From Fusobacterium mortiferum (GTDB lineage: Bacteria > Fusobacteriota > Fusobacteriia > Fusobacteriales > Fusobacteriaceae): DNA of 55,005 nt. The position numbers and the translations under genes were made by a program. The DNA lies in NCBI RefSeq assembly GCF_016900045.1, contig NZ_JACSNP010000011.1:1-55005 (forward strand), read 5' to 3'. Positions 52,015-55,005 of this stretch are shown here, one piece after another (the stretch's first letter is position 1; each line of letters begins with the position of its first letter). The notes beneath the pieces are model-generated. The model searched no databases. It was not told the DNA's origin and worked only from the letters and a program-made list of their open reading frames with translations.

Positions 52015-52443
52015 ATGTATACATTAATTAGTGAAGCAAGTTTTGATAGTGCTCATTTTTTATTAGGATATAATGGAAAGTGTAAAAATATTCATGGACA
52101 TCGTTGGACAGTAAAAATGGAGATATATGGAGATAAGTTAAAAAAAGAGGGGCATTTGAGAGGAATGCTAATAGATTTTGGGGATATAAAGGGAATGTTA
52201 AAAGAATTAGCTGATTATCTTGATCACTCTTTTATTATAGAAAAAAACAGTATGAGAGAAATAACATTAAATGCTTTAAAAGAAGATGGGTTTAGAATTA
52301 TTGAGGTAGATTTTAGACCAACAGCAGAAAATTTCTCAAAATATATCTTTGATTATTTTAAAGAGAAAAATATCCCAGTAAAAAAAGTAATAGTATATGA
52401 AACACCAAATAATTGTGCTACATATAGTGAGGAGATCAGATAA
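52015..52443 (+). CDS. queD: 6-carboxy-5,6,7,8-tetrahydropterin synthase
   Basis: 142 residues. Zn-binding His in SFDSAHFLLGY and NIHGHRW, with the catalytic Cys in GKCKNIHGH; C-terminal VYETPNNCATYS with Glu. It converts dihydroneopterin triphosphate to 6-carboxy-tetrahydropterin, the second step to preQ0. The ATG at 52015, after TGGAGGAAA, is preferred; an in-frame ATG at 51997 sits before that ribosome site. First gene of the que operon, coupled to queE by TAATG. Confidence 0.94.
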   Translation: MYTLISEASFDSAHFLLGYNGKCKNIHGHRWTVKMEIYGDKLKKEGHLRGMLIDFGDIKGMLKELADYLDHSFIIEKNSMREITLNALKEDGFRIIEVDFRPTAENFSKYIFDYFKEKNIPVKKVIVYETPNNCATYSEEIR

Positions 52444-53111
52444 TGGCAAATTTTAAGGTTGTAGAAATTTTTGAGAGTATTAATGGTGAGGGAAGAAAAG
52501 CTGGACAACTAGCTATTTTTGTGAGATTACAAAAGTGTAATTTACATTGTAGTTACTGTGATACAATGTGGGCTAATGGTGATGATGCTCCATATACTTT
52601 AATGAGTGAAGATGAGATATACGATAGAATAATAAAAAGTGGAATAAAAAATATAACTCTTACTGGAGGAGAACCTCTTTTACATGAGAATGTAGAAACA
52701 TTATTAAAGAAAATAGAAGAGAATCCAGAGTTAAGTTTAGAGATAGAAACAAATGGAAGCATACCTCTTGAAAAATTCTCTAAATTAGAAAACCCACCAT
52801 CATTTACTATGGATTATAAATTACCAAGTAGCAAGATGGAAGGTACTATGTGTTTGGACAATTTTAAATATTTAGAAGATAAAGATACAGTAAAATTTGT
52901 AGCTGGAACTATAGAAGATTTGAGAAAAGCGAAGGAAATAATTGAAAAATATAATTTAATAGGAAAATGTGCTGTATATTTTAGTCCAGTATTTGGATCT
53001 ATAGACCCAGTTGAGATAGTGGAATTTATGAAAGAGAATAAATTAAATGGAGTAAATCTACAATTACAACTTCATAAATTTATATGGGATCCAGAAAGTA
53101 AAGGTGTATAA
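52443..53111 (+). CDS. queE: 7-carboxy-7-deazaguanine synthase
   Basis: 222 residues, radical [15 protein letters not shown] (CxxxCxxC, near residues 32-43) binds the [4Fe-4S] cluster, and [10 protein letters not shown] is the GGEP SAM motif. It contracts the ring of the queD product to 7-carboxy-7-deazaguanine. Starts on the queD stop (TAATG) and its own stop overlaps folE as TAATG. Confidence 0.95.
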   Translation: MANFKVVEIFESINGEGRKAGQLAIFVRLQKCNLHCSYCDTMWANGDDAPYTLMSEDEIYDRIIKSGIKNITLTGGEPLLHENVETLLKKIEENPELSLEIETNGSIPLEKFSKLENPPSFTMDYKLPSSKMEGTMCLDNFKYLEDKDTVKFVAGTIEDLRKAKEIIEKYNLIGKCAVYFSPVFGSIDPVEIVEFMKENKLNGVNLQLQLHKFIWDPESKGV

Positions 53112-53686
53112 TGATAGATAAAGAAGCGATTGAAAAACATATAAGAGGAATACTCATAGCATTAGGTGATGATCCAGATAGAGAAGGACTTATAGAAACA
53201 CCTAAAAGGGTAGCTAACATGTATGCTGAAATTTTTCAAGGTATGAATTATACAAATGATGAGATAGTTGATATGTATAATAAAAGTTTTGAAGTTTCAG
53301 ATACTTTAGATAGTCAAGATATGGTTATAGTTAAGGATATAGAGATTTTTAGTTGTTGTGAACATCACTTAGCTTTGATGTATGATATGAGTGTGACAGT
53401 AGCGTATATTCCTAAAGATAGAGTAATTGGACTTAGTAAGATTGCAAGAATATGTGATATGGTAGGAAAGAGATTACAATTACAGGAAAGAATAGGAAGA
53501 GATATTGCAGAAATTTTAAGTAAAATAATAGGCTCGAAGGATATAGCTGTTTTAATTAAAGGAAAACATGGGTGTATGACAGCTAGAGGAATAAATAAAA
53601 CAAATAGTTTTACAGAAACTTCTACATTTATGGGAGAGTTTAAGAATAACTATATGTTACAAAATAGATTGTTTAGTAGATTATAA
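53111..53686 (+). CDS. folE: GTP cyclohydrolase I
   Basis: 191 residues. Zinc site in [12 protein letters not shown] (Cys and His residues), [13 protein letters not shown] near the C terminus, and [21 protein letters not shown]. It makes dihydroneopterin triphosphate from GTP, which feeds queD here and also folate. Placement between queE and queC makes queuosine its likely main use in this operon. Coupled to queE. Confidence 0.96.
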   Translation: MIDKEAIEKHIRGILIALGDDPDREGLIETPKRVANMYAEIFQGMNYTNDEIVDMYNKSFEVSDTLDSQDMVIVKDIEIFSCCEHHLALMYDMSVTVAYIPKDRVIGLSKIARICDMVGKRLQLQERIGRDIAEILSKIIGSKDIAVLIKGKHGCMTARGINKTNSFTETSTFMGEFKNNYMLQNRLFSRL

Positions 53687-53699
53687 AGGAGATAAACAT

Positions 53700-54398
53700 A
53701 TGAGAGTATTAGTATTGTTGAGTGGTGGAGTAGATAGTTCAACATGTCTAGCTATGGCAGTAGATAAATATGGAAAAGATAATGTTGTGGCTCTATCAGC
53801 TTCTTATGGACAAAAGCATACAAAAGAACTAGAATCAGCTAGAAAAGTAGCAAATTATTATCAAGTAGAATTATTAGAGATAAATTTAGGGAAAATTTTC
53901 TCATTTAGTAATTGCTCTTTACTTTCTCATTCTGATGAGGATATCCCACAAGGAAGTTATGATAGTCAATTAAAAGAGAGTGATGGAGAGAGAATTTCTA
54001 CTTATGTTCCTTTTAGAAATGGATTATTTTTATCTACAGCAGCTAGTATAGCTCTTTCTAAAAATTGTCAAATTATATATTATGGAGCTCATAGTGATGA
54101 TTCAGCAGGAAATGCCTATCCAGATTGTAGTCCAGAATTTAATGAAGCTATGAACCAAGCTATTTATCTAGGGAGTGGAAAGGAAGTAAGAATAGAAGCT
54201 CCATTTGTAAATATGCATAAAAGTGATATTGTGAAAAAGGGACTTGAATTAAATTTACCGTATGAACTTACATGGAGTTGTTATGAGGGAAAAGAACACT
54301 CTTGTGGAAAATGTGGAACTTGTATAGATAGAGAGAAAGCTTTTGAAATAAATGGAGTTATAGATCCATTAGTAAAAATAAGAAGAGGAGATAAATAA
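53700..54398 (+). CDS. queC: 7-cyano-7-deazaguanine synthase
   Basis: 232 residues. PP-loop [20 protein letters not shown] near the N terminus and Zn-binding cysteines in [17 protein letters not shown] near the C terminus. Converts 7-carboxy-7-deazaguanine to preQ0 with ATP and ammonia. Starts 13 bases after folE behind AAAGGAG; coupled to queF by TAATG. Confidence 0.96.
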   Translation: MRVLVLLSGGVDSSTCLAMAVDKYGKDNVVALSASYGQKHTKELESARKVANYYQVELLEINLGKIFSFSNCSLLSHSDEDIPQGSYDSQLKESDGERISTYVPFRNGLFLSTAASIALSKNCQIIYYGAHSDDSAGNAYPDCSPEFNEAMNQAIYLGSGKEVRIEAPFVNMHKSDIVKKGLELNLPYELTWSCYEGKEHSCGKCGTCIDREKAFEINGVIDPLVKIRRGDK

Positions 54399-54880
54399 TG
54401 AGAGATTTAAAAGATTTAACACTATTAGGAAATCAAGGGGTAAAATATCCAGATAACTATGCACCTGAAATTTTAGAGACATTTGATAATAAGCATCCAG
54501 ATAATGATTATTTTGTAAAATTTAATTGCCCAGAGTTTACAAGCCTTTGCCCTATTACAGGTCAACCAGATTTTGCTAATATAATAATATCATATGTTCC
54601 AAATATTAAAATGGTTGAAAGTAAATCATTAAAACTATATCTTTTTAGTTTCCGTAATCACGGAGATTTCCATGAAGATTGTGTAAATATTATAATGAAA
54701 GATCTAATAAAATTAATGGATCCTAAATATATAGAAGTATGGGGAAAATTTACTCCAAGAGGTGGAATTTCAATAGATCCATATTGTAACTATGGAAAAA
54801 AAGGAACTAAGTGGGAAGAGATAGCTATGACAAGATTAGCTAACCATGATATGTATCCAGAAAAAGTAGATAATAGATAG
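54398..54880 (+). CDS. queF: NADPH-dependent preQ0 reductase
   Basis: 160 residues, the short (YkvM-type) form. Nucleophile Cys in [14 protein letters not shown], substrate Glu in [11 protein letters not shown] and NHGDFHEDC. It reduces preQ0 to preQ1, the ligand of the riboswitch at 51852. Last gene of the que operon. Confidence 0.96.
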   Translation: MRDLKDLTLLGNQGVKYPDNYAPEILETFDNKHPDNDYFVKFNCPEFTSLCPITGQPDFANIIISYVPNIKMVESKSLKLYLFSFRNHGDFHEDCVNIIMKDLIKLMDPKYIEVWGKFTPRGGISIDPYCNYGKKGTKWEEIAMTRLANHDMYPEKVDNR

Positions 54881-54886
54881 TAGATC

Positions 54887-54917
54887 AAAAGGGAGCTTTT
54901 AAACTCCCTTTTATATT
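54887..54917. terminator. que operon terminator
   Basis: AAAAGGGAG (54887-54895) pairs with CTCCCTTTT (54904-54912). T/A runs on both sides make it bidirectional. Shares the GGGAG/CTCCC core with the hairpins at 11-44 and 96-130. Confidence 0.85.
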
Positions 54918-54928
54918 TTCAATATTAT

Positions 54929-54940
54929 GTAACTACTCAG
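54929..54940 (-). repeat. 12-mer shared with the start of the window
   Basis: GTAACTACTCAG is the exact reverse complement of positions 82-93 and lies 17 bases from the GGGAG terminator. Confidence 0.35.
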
Positions 54941-54958
54941 GTCTATAATTAAAAAACT

Positions 54959-54997
54959 AAGACTTTCTTCAAAAAATTTGAAGAAGGTCTTTTTTTG
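54959..54997 (+). terminator. Second terminator at the right end
   Basis: AAGACTTTCTTC (54959-54970) pairs with GAAGAAGGTCTT (54980-54991, one G-T pair), then TTTTTT. Nothing else is seen between 54880 and the end. Confidence 0.8.
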
Positions 54998-55005
54998 TTG
55001 CCAAA

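Overview
This window reads as an AT-rich chromosomal segment of a Fusobacterium. The support is very low GC, strong AGGAGG-type ribosome sites, TTGACA/TATAAT-like promoters, a tandem glycine riboswitch before an AGCS symporter, an outer-membrane lifestyle and amino-acid and peptide uptake genes. The sugar genes (lacZ, a maltose-type PTS, fructose PTS) suggest a saccharolytic species such as the F. mortiferum group, but species is inference. I see no prophage, insertion sequence, CRISPR array or rRNA.

Layout, left to right. 1-3151: two near-identical hairpins, then a leftward three-gene operon: a SIR2-like protein with altered active-site positions, an unrecognised acidic protein, and a small RelA/SpoT-type alarmone synthetase. 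This is the least explained unit here. 3285-7983: cardiolipin synthase, a PHP-domain protein, tRNA-Arg(CCT), a small lipoprotein, and a glycine riboswitch controlling an Na+/amino-acid symporter. 8084-22925: carbohydrate block with beta-galactosidase, an exported FMN-binding protein, a PTS EIICB / EEP phosphatase / MalQ operon with a divergent LacI regulator, a fruR-fruK-fruA operon, and a divergent P-loop protein resembling HPr kinase and PEP carboxykinase. 23121-24674: a lone siroheme sulfite/nitrite reductase. 24748-31900: an eight-gene MoxR-DUF58-Bat operon. 32100-38449: cysteine desulfurase-like enzyme, SGNH hydrolase, two YwqK/MORN-like proteins, an M42 peptidase paired with a peptide-binding lipoprotein, and a TSCPD protein.

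38577-43663: a separate small transcription unit encoding a 35-residue Ile/Val/Leu-rich peptide, followed by a complete livJHMGF branched-chain amino acid importer. 43835-49947: a nikABCDE-type nickel importer with an M14-like deacylase behind it. 49966-51719: pyrG behind a leader terminator. 51805-54880: a preQ1 riboswitch and a complete queD-queE-folE-queC-queF operon that makes the ligand of its own riboswitch.

Two themes recur. First, RNA leaders: glycine and preQ1 riboswitches, the pyrG attenuator and possibly the unit before liv. Second, strong intercistronic hairpins sit between the binding-protein gene and first permease gene in both the liv and nik operons, which probably raises binding-protein expression over the membrane parts. 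All motif positions were read by eye; family statements come from general knowledge, and no database search was run.
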